Shown here one piece after another: positions 8,895 through 16,617 of a stretch of 64,000 nt of DNA (the first letter of the stretch is position 1; each line of letters opens with the position of its first letter). Origin of the DNA: Stenotrophomonas sp. UBA2302 (GTDB lineage: Bacteria > Pseudomonadota > Gammaproteobacteria > Xanthomonadales > Xanthomonadaceae). Position numbers and translations under genes: made by a program. A model generated the notes under the pieces. It saw only the letters and a program-made list of their open reading frames with translations, searched no databases and was not told the origin of the DNA. Location of the stretch: positions 39,802 to 103,801 of the forward strand of contig DDVW01000072.1 of the NCBI GenBank assembly GCA_002345545.1, read 5' to 3'.

Positions 8895-9758
8895 ATGCGA
8901 CTGTTTTCCACTCCCCAGCTCAATCCGGCACGCGAAGACGGCTGGCGCCGCCGCTGGTTCGACATCATCTACCGCACCGATACCCCGCCCTCGCGCGGCT
9001 TCGACCTGCTGCTGGTGGTGGCCATCCTCGCCAGCGTGCTGGTGGTGATGATCGACAGCGTGCAGCGCATCCACCTGGACTGGGCGCGCTGGTTCTACGT
9101 GGCCGAATGGGCCTTCACCCTGCTGTTCACCGCCGAGTATGTGCTGCGCCTGGTGGTGGTGCGGCGGCCGCTGCGCTACGCCTTCAGCATCTGGGGGATC
9201 ATCGATGTGCTGGCGATCCTGCCCACCTACATCTCCTTCTTCGTGCCCGGCGCACAGAGCCTGCTGGTGGTGCGCGTGCTGCGCCTGCTGCGGGTGTTCC
9301 GCATCCTCAAGCTGACCCGCTACATCGAGGAAAGCGGGGTGCTGATGCTGGCGCTGTGGCGCAGCCGGCGCAAGATCCTGCTGTTCCTGTCGCTGGTGGT
9401 CACCATCGCCATCATCGCCGGCGCGCTGATGTACGTGGTGGAAGGCCCGCAGCACGGCTTCAGCAACATTCCCGCCAGCATGTACTGGGCGGTGGTGACC
9501 ATGGCCACGGTCGGCTTTGGCGACATCGTCCCGCACACCACGCTGGGCCGCTTCATCACCTCGGTGCTGATCCTGATCGGCTACAGCATCCTGGCCGTGC
9601 CCACCGGCATCTACACCGCCGAACTGGCCGGCACCATGCTGCGCGAGCGCGGCCGCGACAACCGCGGCTGCGTGATCTGCGGCCATGAAGGACACGAGCT
9701 CAAGGCGCGCTACTGCAACCGCTGCGGGCATGAGCTGCCCGAGCCCCTCGATCCCTGA
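8895..9758 (+). CDS. voltage-gated potassium channel-like protein with C-terminal zinc ribbon
   Basis: 287 residues. Hydrophobic segments S1-S4 lead to an arginine-rich S4 (VLRLLRVFRILKL). A pore loop follows with the selectivity filter TVGFGD at 205-210, then S6. This is the Ion_trans 6-TM potassium channel plan, placed in the inner membrane. The last about 30 residues are unusual for the family: two Cys-x2-Cys pairs (Cys259/262 and Cys274/277) form a probable zinc ribbon. A CACAAT box lies only 7-12 bases before the ATG, so the mRNA could be nearly leaderless. Divergent from argD. Confidence 0.88.
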   Translation: MRLFSTPQLNPAREDGWRRRWFDIIYRTDTPPSRGFDLLLVVAILASVLVVMIDSVQRIHLDWARWFYVAEWAFTLLFTAEYVLRLVVVRRPLRYAFSIWGIIDVLAILPTYISFFVPGAQSLLVVRVLRLLRVFRILKLTRYIEESGVLMLALWRSRRKILLFLSLVVTIAIIAGALMYVVEGPQHGFSNIPASMYWAVVTMATVGFGDIVPHTTLGRFITSVLILIGYSILAVPTGIYTAELAGTMLRERGRDNRGCVICGHEGHELKARYCNRCGHELPEPLDP

Positions 9759-9773
9759 GCCCGGGCGGCGGCC

Positions 9774-10592
9774 TCAGTCCAGGAACAGGTCCGGCAGCAG
9801 CGGCCGCGACGGGTCCACCGCGTAGCCGGACAAATCGCTGACACCGGCCTGCGCCAGCACCTCGTCGTCGATCAGGAACTGGCCACTGAAACCGCGGGCC
9901 TCACGGGTCAGCACCGCATGCGCGGCATCGGCCATGATTTCCGGACGACGGCAGTTGGCCGCGTCCACGCCGGGAATCATGTTGATCGCATCGGTGGCGA
10001 TCACCGTGCGCGGCCACAGTGCGTTGACCGCCACGCCCTGGCGGCCGAACTCGGCGGCCAGCCCCAGGGTGACGAAGCTCATGCCCATCTTGGCCAGGGT
10101 GTAACCGGTGTGCGGGCCCCACCACTTCGGGGCCAGGCTCGGCGGCGGCGCCAAGGTGAGGATGTGCGGGTTGGGCGCGGCCAGCAGGTGCGGCAGGCAG
10201 GCCTGCGCACACAGGAAGCTGCCGCGGCTGTTGACCTGCTGCATCAGGTCGAAGCGCTTCATCGGCGTGTCCAGGGTGCCACGCAGCCAGATCGCCGAGG
10301 CGTTGTTGACCAGAATGTCGATGCCGCCAAAGGTGTCGACCGTGGCCGCCACCGCCGCCTGCACCTGTTCCTCCTCACGGATGTCGCACTTGAGCGCCAG
10401 CCCCTGCCCGCCCGCGGCGTTGACCGCTTCGGCAGCAGTGTGGATGGTGCCCGGCAGCTTGGGATTGGCCACCGCCGATTTGGCGACGATCGCCACGTTG
10501 GCGCCATCACGCGCCGCACGCAGGGCGATGGCCAGGCCGATGCCGCGCGAGGCGCCGGTGATGAACAGGGTTTTGCCTTGCAACGATGACAT
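9774..10592 (-). CDS. short-chain dehydrogenase (HSDL2-like)
   Basis: 272 residues. The Rossmann motif TGASRGIG is at about 12-19, followed by the cofactor-side CDIREE and LVNNAS. The active-site pair is Tyr and Lys in GYTLAKMG. The serine region reads LAPPPS, with WWGPHTGYT following, as in hydroxysteroid dehydrogenase-like protein 2 homologues. The substrate is unknown; HSDL2 relatives are linked to fatty-acid metabolism. No signal peptide. Convergent with the potassium channel gene; the stops are 15 bases apart. Confidence 0.85.
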   Translation of the reverse strand: MSSLQGKTLFITGASRGIGLAIALRAARDGANVAIVAKSAVANPKLPGTIHTAAEAVNAAGGQGLALKCDIREEEQVQAAVAATVDTFGGIDILVNNASAIWLRGTLDTPMKRFDLMQQVNSRGSFLCAQACLPHLLAAPNPHILTLAPPPSLAPKWWGPHTGYTLAKMGMSFVTLGLAAEFGRQGVAVNALWPRTVIATDAINMIPGVDAANCRRPEIMADAAHAVLTREARGFSGQFLIDDEVLAQAGVSDLSGYAVDPSRPLLPDLFLD

Positions 10593-10681
10593 GCGGACTC
10601 CGGAAGACAGGCTGACAGGAAGCCCGATTATGCCCGTGATCGAGGCATCCATACGCCTGCGCACTGACGTGCGTCGCAAAC

Positions 10682-11347
10682 TCAGGGTTTGGGCCCCTGG
10701 CCCTCGTTGTCTTCCCAATGCAGGATGCGGCGGGTGACGAAGCGGTACACCGGCTTGCCGGTGGCAAACCACAGCTCGCGCACCCACGAGCGGCGCTTGA
10801 GCAGGCGCAGCTCCACCGGCGTCAGCGCGTGGCGGCAATACATCCGCTTGTGCTTGAGCAGATGCCGCAGGTCCTCGCGCGCCAGCAACCGCATCCAGCG
10901 TGAACGCGGATTGCCACACACCGCCAGTTGGAAATCGATCAGCCCCGGCGAGCCGTCCTCGCGCACCAGCCAGTTGGCTTCCTTGGCCAGGTCATTGTGG
11001 GCGATGCCCTGCCGGTGCACCCGCTGCAGCAGGCGCCGCGCGGCACGGAAATAGGCCAGGTCACCATGCGGCGGGCGCTGGTACATCGCAGCGCCTTCCA
11101 TGTAGCTGCGGTCCAGCCAGCGGCCATCCCAGCCCAGCAGCCGCGGGGTGGCCGCCATGCCATCGAGCGCGGCCAGCGCACGGGCTTCACGCCGCGCCAG
11201 CCACCACGCCGGCAGCCGCAGCCACAGCGGCGTGGCGCCCAGATCACGACGCACAAAGCGGCCCTGCGCACCTTCAACCAGCAGAATGCGGCCGAAGCTG
11301 TCGGCCTTCAGCGCGGTGAATGTCGTCTCGGTAGTGGATTCAGCCAT
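10682..11347 (-). CDS. RIO/Kdo-kinase-like phosphotransferase
   Basis: 221 residues with a compact protein-kinase-like fold. RREARALAAL suggests the alphaC helix. HNDLAKEANWLV is the catalytic loop (HxDLxxxN, Asp and Asn present) and LIDFQLA is the DFG-like metal loop. Relatives include RIO kinases and lipopolysaccharide Kdo/heptose kinases. The C-terminus is basic (LLKRRSWVRELW...), which could favour a membrane surface. Whether the substrate is protein or lipid cannot be told. It lies upstream of the SDR gene on the same strand, with 89 bases between. Confidence 0.75.
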   Translation of the reverse strand: MAESTTETTFTALKADSFGRILLVEGAQGRFVRRDLGATPLWLRLPAWWLARREARALAALDGMAATPRLLGWDGRWLDRSYMEGAAMYQRPPHGDLAYFRAARRLLQRVHRQGIAHNDLAKEANWLVREDGSPGLIDFQLAVCGNPRSRWMRLLAREDLRHLLKHKRMYCRHALTPVELRLLKRRSWVRELWFATGKPVYRFVTRRILHWEDNEGQGPKP

Positions 11348-11473
11348 CGCCGTATTCTAGGCGGTCGCGCCGCCGGGACCGACTTCATCGCGCCTCCAGC
11401 AACGGTGAATGAAGCCATTCCCACAGGCCTGTGAAGCACTGCCACCTCTGCCGGTCTGGCCGGGCCCTGCCCC

Positions 11474-11479
11474 TATAAT
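11474..11479 (+). promoter_or_regulatory. predicted -10 box (TATAAT) just upstream of the DedA-PAP2 gene
   Basis: A perfect TATAAT ends seven bases before the ATG at 11486. With normal -10 to +1 spacing the transcript would begin at or next to the A of the ATG, so the mRNA would be leaderless. No ribosome binding site is visible between the box and the ATG. No convincing -35 hexamer was found. Confidence 0.45.
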
Positions 11480-11485
11480 CGGCCG

Positions 11486-13495
11486 ATGAATTCCTGGATC
11501 GACACCACGCTGACGTGGATCGCTGCTCATCCCGTCCTCGCCGGTGCCGCGATCTTCGCCATCGCCTTCTGCGATGCCGCGATCATCCTGGGGGCGATCG
11601 TGCCCGCCCTGCCGCTGATGATCGCCGTCGGTGTGCTGATCGGCATGGGCGAGCTGTCCGGCCCTTATGCGGTGGCCTGCGCCGCGCTGGGCGCCCTTGC
11701 CGGTGATGGCATGAGCTACTGGGTCGGCCGCCGCTGGGGTGAGCACCTGCGCGGCGTATGGCCGTTCAGCCGCTATCCGCAGCTGCTGGACCGTGGCGAA
11801 CTGATGTTCCGGCGCAATGCGTTCAAAAGCATCCTCGTGGCGCGCTATGTCGGCGCGATCCGGCCGTTCGTGCCGGCAATCGCCGGCATGTCCAAGCTGC
11901 CGCTCGGCCGCTATCTGAAAGCCAGCGGCATCGCCTGCATCTCCTGGGCGGTGCTGTTCCTGTTGCCCGGCTGGGCGCTGGGCCAGGCCTATGACGCGGT
12001 GGCGGCGGTGGCCGGACGCCTGTTCGTGGTGCTGGCCTTGCTGGGGGCGATACTCGGGCTGGTGTGGGCGATCGTGCTGTACAGCTACCGCTGGTCGGCC
12101 ACGCGCATGGACGGCTGGCTGGCGCGGCTGCTGCACTGGTCGCAACGCCACCCGCAGCTGCTGGGCCGCTCATTGAACGCACTGTTCGACCCGCAACGCC
12201 GTGAATCGGTACCGCTGGCGATGCTGGCGCTGATGCTGTTGCTGCTGGGCTGGGGCTGGTTCGTGCTGCTGATGATGGTCATCGCCCATGGCGAGCCGCT
12301 GGCGCTGGACCTGGCCACGCACGAGGTGATGCTGGCGCTGCGCAATCCGCTGGCCGACTACCCGCTGGCGGCGCTGGCCTCGCTGGGCGACTGGCAGGTG
12401 CTGCTGCCGGCCATCGCCGCCGGCATGGGCTACCTGGCCTGGCGCCGACGCTGGATGGCCGCCGCGCACTGGCTGGCGGCACTGGCCTTCGGTCTGGCGC
12501 TGACCAAGCTGCTGGGCGCCACCGTGGATGTGGTGCGCCCGCCGTCGGCCAGCAGCGGCTTCGGCTTTCCGTCGGTGGCGGTGACCATGGCCACCATCAC
12601 CTTCGGCTTCTTTGCCGTGCTGATCAGCCGCGAGCTGCCCGGACGCACGCGGGTCTGGCCGTACCTGGTTTCCGGCATCGTGGTCACGCTGATCGGCTTT
12701 GCCCGCATCTACCTGGGCGCGCACTGGCTCAGCGACGTCATCGGCGGCATGTTGTTCGGCGTGTTCTGGCTGTTGCTGCTGGGCGTGGCGTACCGCCGCC
12801 GTTTCAACCGCTCGTTCTGGGTCAAGCCGGTGGGCTGGCTGTTCTACGGCAGCTTCGCGCTGGCCGGGCTGTGGTACGCGCCCAACAATATCCCCGCCAA
12901 ACTGGCCAAATTCGAGCCGGTCGCCGCCGCTCCCAACGTGCTCGACGCCGCGCACTGGTGGCAGGACGGCTGGCGTGAGCTGCCGGCACGCCGCAACGAA
13001 TTCGACGACGACCAGCGCTGGCCGCTGGACGTGCAGGTCGGCGGTCCGCTGGCACCGCTGCAGCAGCAGCTGGAGCGCAACGGCTGGCGCCTGCAGCCGC
13101 AGGCCGGCTGGCAGCAGGCGCTGGTGATGCTGGACCAGAAAGCCAGCGCCCAGGAAACCCCGGTGCTGCCGGCCACGCTGGATACCAACGTCGAGGCCCT
13201 GCTGATGCTGCGCCCCGGCCCGCAGCCGGATGAAATGTACGCGCTGCGGCTGTGGCCGGCGCACGCCACGCTGGCCCCGGGGCAGGAACCGGTGTGGCTG
13301 GGTACCGCGCAGACCCTGCGCTTCCAGCGCCACCTGAAGCTGTTCGGCATGTGGCGTCCGCTGCGCGGCGTCGATCCGGCGCTGGATGCGCTCAAACAGT
13401 CACTGCATGGCATGCAGACGCAGCAGCAGACCCAGCCGGAAACCGGCATGCCACTGCTGATGATCCGCAGCCGGCAAACCGACGCGGAGCCGTAA
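11486..13495 (+). CDS. DedA / PAP2 / LssY-C fusion membrane protein
   Basis: 669 residues in three parts. Residues 1 to about 200 are a DedA/VTT domain (GDGMSYWVGRRWGEHLRG, ARYVGAIRPFVPAIAG), which relatives use for undecaprenyl-phosphate or phospholipid flipping. About 240-440 is a PAP2-type multi-helix domain. About 470-640 is a soluble LssY C-terminal-like domain (HWWQDGWRELPARRNEFD). The PAP2 site looks degenerate: motif 1 is K341-x9-RP instead of K-x6-RP, and motif 2 reads PSVA (362-365) instead of PSGH. Motif 3 (R407...H413..D) is kept. Inner-membrane location; the likely role is lipid-carrier recycling without proven phosphatase activity. Confidence 0.85.
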   Translation: MNSWIDTTLTWIAAHPVLAGAAIFAIAFCDAAIILGAIVPALPLMIAVGVLIGMGELSGPYAVACAALGALAGDGMSYWVGRRWGEHLRGVWPFSRYPQLLDRGELMFRRNAFKSILVARYVGAIRPFVPAIAGMSKLPLGRYLKASGIACISWAVLFLLPGWALGQAYDAVAAVAGRLFVVLALLGAILGLVWAIVLYSYRWSATRMDGWLARLLHWSQRHPQLLGRSLNALFDPQRRESVPLAMLALMLLLLGWGWFVLLMMVIAHGEPLALDLATHEVMLALRNPLADYPLAALASLGDWQVLLPAIAAGMGYLAWRRRWMAAAHWLAALAFGLALTKLLGATVDVVRPPSASSGFGFPSVAVTMATITFGFFAVLISRELPGRTRVWPYLVSGIVVTLIGFARIYLGAHWLSDVIGGMLFGVFWLLLLGVAYRRRFNRSFWVKPVGWLFYGSFALAGLWYAPNNIPAKLAKFEPVAAAPNVLDAAHWWQDGWRELPARRNEFDDDQRWPLDVQVGGPLAPLQQQLERNGWRLQPQAGWQQALVMLDQKASAQETPVLPATLDTNVEALLMLRPGPQPDEMYALRLWPAHATLAPGQEPVWLGTAQTLRFQRHLKLFGMWRPLRGVDPALDALKQSLHGMQTQQQTQPETGMPLLMIRSRQTDAEP

Positions 13496-13554
13496 GCCGC
13501 GGCGATACCCCACGGCCGGTAGCGGCCCGGCCCTGCACGGGGTTCTGGGTGGCG

Positions 13555-14163
13555 TTACAGATCGGTTTCCGGCGGCGCCTCGAAGCCGGGAATCCACGCC
13601 AGCAGGTACTCCAGCCGCAGGTGCACATCGTTTTCCTGCAGCACCTGCAGCCGTTGCGGCTCCTGCAAGGGCAACAGCTCGGCCAGCCGCCAACCCACCC
13701 AGGCGGCCTGGTCCAGCTGCGCGGGACCGGCGGAGGCGAACTCGCCACCGGCCTGTTCCAGGATCCGCTCCAGCAGCAGGCCCAACAGCGCGTGCTCCGG
13801 GTGCAGTTCGTCATCGCTGTCCGGATCGCACCACCGCACCTGGGCCATCACCAGGCCGTTGTCGCGCACATGGGTTTTTTCCACATGGAAACGGCGGGCA
13901 CCGCGCAGCCGCAGCACCAGCACGCCATCGGCGCCGACATCGAAATCCTCGATCAGCGCCTCCACGCCCCACGCGGCCGGAACCGCCGGCGCCCCCACTT
14001 CCTCGCCCTGCAGGATCAGGCAGACGCCGAAGGTGCCGCCGTTGCGGCCGCACTCGCGCACCAGATCCAGATAACGCGCCTCGAATACCCGCAGGCCCAG
14101 CGCGGCACCCGGCAACAAGGTGCTGTGCAGCGGAAACAGCGGCAACGACTGCGACGGATTCAT
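13555..14163 (-). CDS. LON peptidase substrate-binding domain protein
   Basis: 202 residues consisting of an isolated LON N-terminal (PUA-like) domain: LPLFPLHSTLLPGAALGLRVFE at the start, then ARYLDLVRECGRNGGTFGVCL and GTRRFHV-like RGARRFHVE. There is no AAA+ or protease part. Stand-alone LON-NTD proteins are common in proteobacteria and their function is not established. ATG 14163 is chosen over an immediately preceding GTG at 14166. The gene follows mpl on the same strand after 58 bases. Confidence 0.88.
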   Translation of the reverse strand: MNPSQSLPLFPLHSTLLPGAALGLRVFEARYLDLVRECGRNGGTFGVCLILQGEEVGAPAVPAAWGVEALIEDFDVGADGVLVLRLRGARRFHVEKTHVRDNGLVMAQVRWCDPDSDDELHPEHALLGLLLERILEQAGGEFASAGPAQLDQAAWVGWRLAELLPLQEPQRLQVLQENDVHLRLEYLLAWIPGFEAPPETDL

Positions 14164-14221
14164 CACTCAACAGACCGGTTGCCGGAAAGCCCCATGGTAT
14201 CGCCGGCTCTCACGACGCCGC

Positions 14222-15586
14222 TCACGATGCCTGCAACTGCGCAAGGAAGCGGCGCGGCGCGCCATCGAAGCCGCCATTGGACATGAACACCACGTGGTCA
14301 CCGTCGCGGGTGACTTCACCCAGCCGCGCCAGCAACGCACCGGTATCGGCCACCGCCTGGGCATCGCCACGCACCGCGGCAATCACCTTGCCCGCATCCC
14401 ACGGCAGTTCCGGACGCGCCAGGAACACCACCGCATCGGCGATATCCAATGACGGCGCCAGCGCCTCGGCATGCGCGCCCAGCCGCATGGAGTTGCTGCG
14501 CGGCTCCATCGCCACCACGATGCGGGCAGCGCCGACCTTCGCGCGCAGGCCTTGCAGCGTGGTGTGGATGGCGGTGGGGTGATGGGCGAAATCGTCATAG
14601 ACGGTGACCCCGCGCGCCTGCCCGATCACTTCCATGCGCCGCTTGACGCTGTTGAAGCGGGCCAGCGCCGGTGCCACCTGGGCCACGTCCACGCCCACCG
14701 CATGCGCGGCCGCCAGCGCGGCCAGCCCATTGAGCACGTTGTGGCGGCCCAGCAACGGCCACTGCACCGTCGCCACGTCCACGCCACGGTGCAGCACCGA
14801 GAAGGCGCTGCCGTCGGCGTTGAGCAGGCGCGCGCTCCACTCCAGCGACGGCTCGAAGCCGAACCGCTCCACCGGCGTCCAGCAGCCCATCGCCAGCACT
14901 TCGGCCAGATGCGCATCCTCGCCGTTGACGATCAGCCGCCCGCGCGCCGGCACCGTGCGCACCAGATGGTGGAACTGGCGCTGGATCGCCGCCACGTCGG
15001 GGAAGATGTCGGCGTGGTCGAACTCCAGATTGTTGAGGATCGCCACCAGCGGCCGGTAGTGGACGAACTTGCTGCGCTTGTCGAAGAACGCGGTGTCGTA
15101 CTCGTCGGCCTCGACCACGAATTCACGGCCTCGGCCGATCCGCGCCGACACGCCGAAATCCTCGGCGACGCCGCCGATCAGGAAACCCGGCTCGCGGCCG
15201 GCGGCCTGCAGCAGGAAGGCGAGGATCGTGGTGGTGGTGGTCTTGCCGTGGGTGCCGGCCACCGCCAGCGTGTCGCGCCCGGGCAGCACCTGCTCGGACA
15301 GCCACTGCGCCCCGGAGGTATAGCGCCGGCCTGCGTCGAGCACCGCCTCCACCGCCGGATTACCGCGCGAGAGCGCGTTGCCGACCACCACCTCGTCGCA
15401 ATCGGGGCTGATATTGTCCGGCAGATAGCCCTGCGACAGCGCGATCCCCAGCGTTTCCAGCTGCGTGGACATCGGCGGATACACCGCCTGGTCGCTGCCT
15501 TCGACCTGGTGCCCGAGTTCGCGTGCCAAGGCGGCCACACCGCCCATGAAAGTACCGGCAATGCCGAGAATATGGATCTTGCTCAT
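14222..15586 (-). CDS. mpl: UDP-N-acetylmuramate:L-alanyl-gamma-D-glutamyl-meso-diaminopimelate ligase
   Basis: 454 residues, Mur ligase family. The N-terminal UDP-binding domain begins IHILGIAGTFMGGVA. The ATP loop is AGTHGKTTTT, followed by EADEYDTAFFDKRSKF and NNLEFDHADIF; the C-terminal domain carries YDDFAHHPTAI. GTFMGG in place of MurC's GIGMSG is typical of Mpl. It reattaches recovered murein tripeptide to UDP-MurNAc in peptidoglycan recycling. ATG 15586 gives the canonical start. A possible structured leader lies upstream (15704-15764). Confidence 0.96.
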   Translation of the reverse strand: MSKIHILGIAGTFMGGVAALARELGHQVEGSDQAVYPPMSTQLETLGIALSQGYLPDNISPDCDEVVVGNALSRGNPAVEAVLDAGRRYTSGAQWLSEQVLPGRDTLAVAGTHGKTTTTTILAFLLQAAGREPGFLIGGVAEDFGVSARIGRGREFVVEADEYDTAFFDKRSKFVHYRPLVAILNNLEFDHADIFPDVAAIQRQFHHLVRTVPARGRLIVNGEDAHLAEVLAMGCWTPVERFGFEPSLEWSARLLNADGSAFSVLHRGVDVATVQWPLLGRHNVLNGLAALAAAHAVGVDVAQVAPALARFNSVKRRMEVIGQARGVTVYDDFAHHPTAIHTTLQGLRAKVGAARIVVAMEPRSNSMRLGAHAEALAPSLDIADAVVFLARPELPWDAGKVIAAVRGDAQAVADTGALLARLGEVTRDGDHVVFMSNGGFDGAPRRFLAQLQAS

Positions 15587-15703
15587 GCCGCGATTGTCGC
15601 CGATGCGTCCGCTACCGGGAATCGCCATCCGGAATACCTCGGCGTATGTAAGGGTTTACCTGATACCACGCCGGGCCAATCGGACCCAGAATGCACTCCG
15701 CCA

Positions 15704-15764
15704 GCCGCAGTATCCCTCCGGTCCTACTCCCCAAGAGGCCATCCCCAGGGAGCTCATACTGCGG
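15704..15764 (-). other. candidate structured RNA element between adk and mpl
   Basis: In the 318-base gap between adk and mpl, a 9-bp perfect outer stem (CCGCAGTAT at 15705-15713 with ATACTGCGG at 15756-15764) encloses a 5-bp inner stem (15727-15731 with 15748-15752). GCC/GGC pairing can extend the outer helix across a bulge. It lies after the adk terminator and about 120 bases before mpl, so on the minus strand it would be in the mpl leader. It matches no RNA family I recognise. Confidence 0.4.
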
Positions 15765-15800
15765 GGCTCTGAGCAAGCCTTTCAGCTGGCCTCTATCAAA

Positions 15801-15842
15801 ACGCAAACACCCGGATCCAGCGATGGCTCCGGGTGTTTGCGT
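15801..15842 (-). terminator. hairpin terminator of adk
   Basis: A perfect 15-bp stem (15801-15815 with 15828-15842) and a 12-base loop lie 63 bases after the adk stop. On the minus strand the stem is followed by TTTGATAG, a short T-tract. A reasonable intrinsic terminator separating adk from mpl. Confidence 0.7.
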
Positions 15843-15904
15843 ATGGGCGTGCGGGTGATCGTGGCGGGTGATCGTGGCGGTTGCCCGCCACGATTCCATC
15901 CGGA

Positions 15905-16468
15905 TCAGCGCTTGATCGCCGCCAGGATGCGGGCCAGCACTTCGTCCAGCGCACCGACGCCATCGACGCGGGCCAGGGTGCCCTTGGCGGCGTAGAAGTC
16001 GATCACCGGTGCGGTCGAATCGTTGTAGACCTGCAGGCGCTTGCGCACCGACTCGGGGTTGTCATCGGTGCGGCCCTGTTCCTGCGCACGGCCGGCGATG
16101 CGCTCGACCAGCAGTTCGGTCGGCACGTCCAGCTGCACGATGGCGTCCAGCGGCTGGCCCAGCCTGGCCAGCAGTTCACCCAGCGCATTGGCCTGGGCCA
16201 CGTTGCGCGGGTAGCCGTCGAGGATGAAGCCGTTGGTGGTGTCGGCCTGCGACAGGCGCGATTCCAGCATGCCCAGCAGGATGTCGTCGGACACCAGGTT
16301 GCCGGCGTCCATTACCGCCTTGGCCTGCTTGCCCAGCTCGGTGCCGGCGGCCACTTCGGCGCGCAGCAGGTCACCGGTGGAGATGTGCGGAACCTGCAGT
16401 TGTTCCTTCAGGCTGGTCGCCTGCGTGCCCTTGCCCGACCCGGGCGGTCCCAACAGAACCAATCGCAT
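15905..16468 (-). CDS. adk: adenylate kinase
   Basis: 187 residues. The P-loop is GPPGSGKGTQ at 7-16, then HISTGDLLR, the nucleotide-binding GFILDGYPRN and a VERIAGRAQEQGRTDDNP lid. The lid is the short form without a zinc site, as in other Xanthomonadaceae. It catalyses ATP + AMP = 2 ADP in the cytosol. ATG 16468 begins MRLVLLGPPG, the usual start. The gene is divergent from the PPi-phosphofructokinase gene, with 149 bases between the starts. Confidence 0.97.
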   Translation of the reverse strand: MRLVLLGPPGSGKGTQATSLKEQLQVPHISTGDLLRAEVAAGTELGKQAKAVMDAGNLVSDDILLGMLESRLSQADTTNGFILDGYPRNVAQANALGELLARLGQPLDAIVQLDVPTELLVERIAGRAQEQGRTDDNPESVRKRLQVYNDSTAPVIDFYAAKGTLARVDGVGALDEVLARILAAIKR

Positions 16469-16617
16469 TCCTGACTCCCTTTTTGTTTGAGGTGGATGTC
16501 TTTCAGGGACGGACAGCGGCGTTAGACTCTTGGGCCGATTCACGCTGCACCGCAATATGCGCAGCTTACCGCATCCGGCCAATGTCCCGGAATGTCCCTC
16601 GCCCGGAGAATGTCCCC

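Noticed and set aside
15704..15764. 6S, 4.5S, tmRNA or tRNA gene in the adk-mpl gap
   Set aside because: None of the conserved sequences (SRP GGAA core, T-arm GTTCGA, 6S bubble) could be found.
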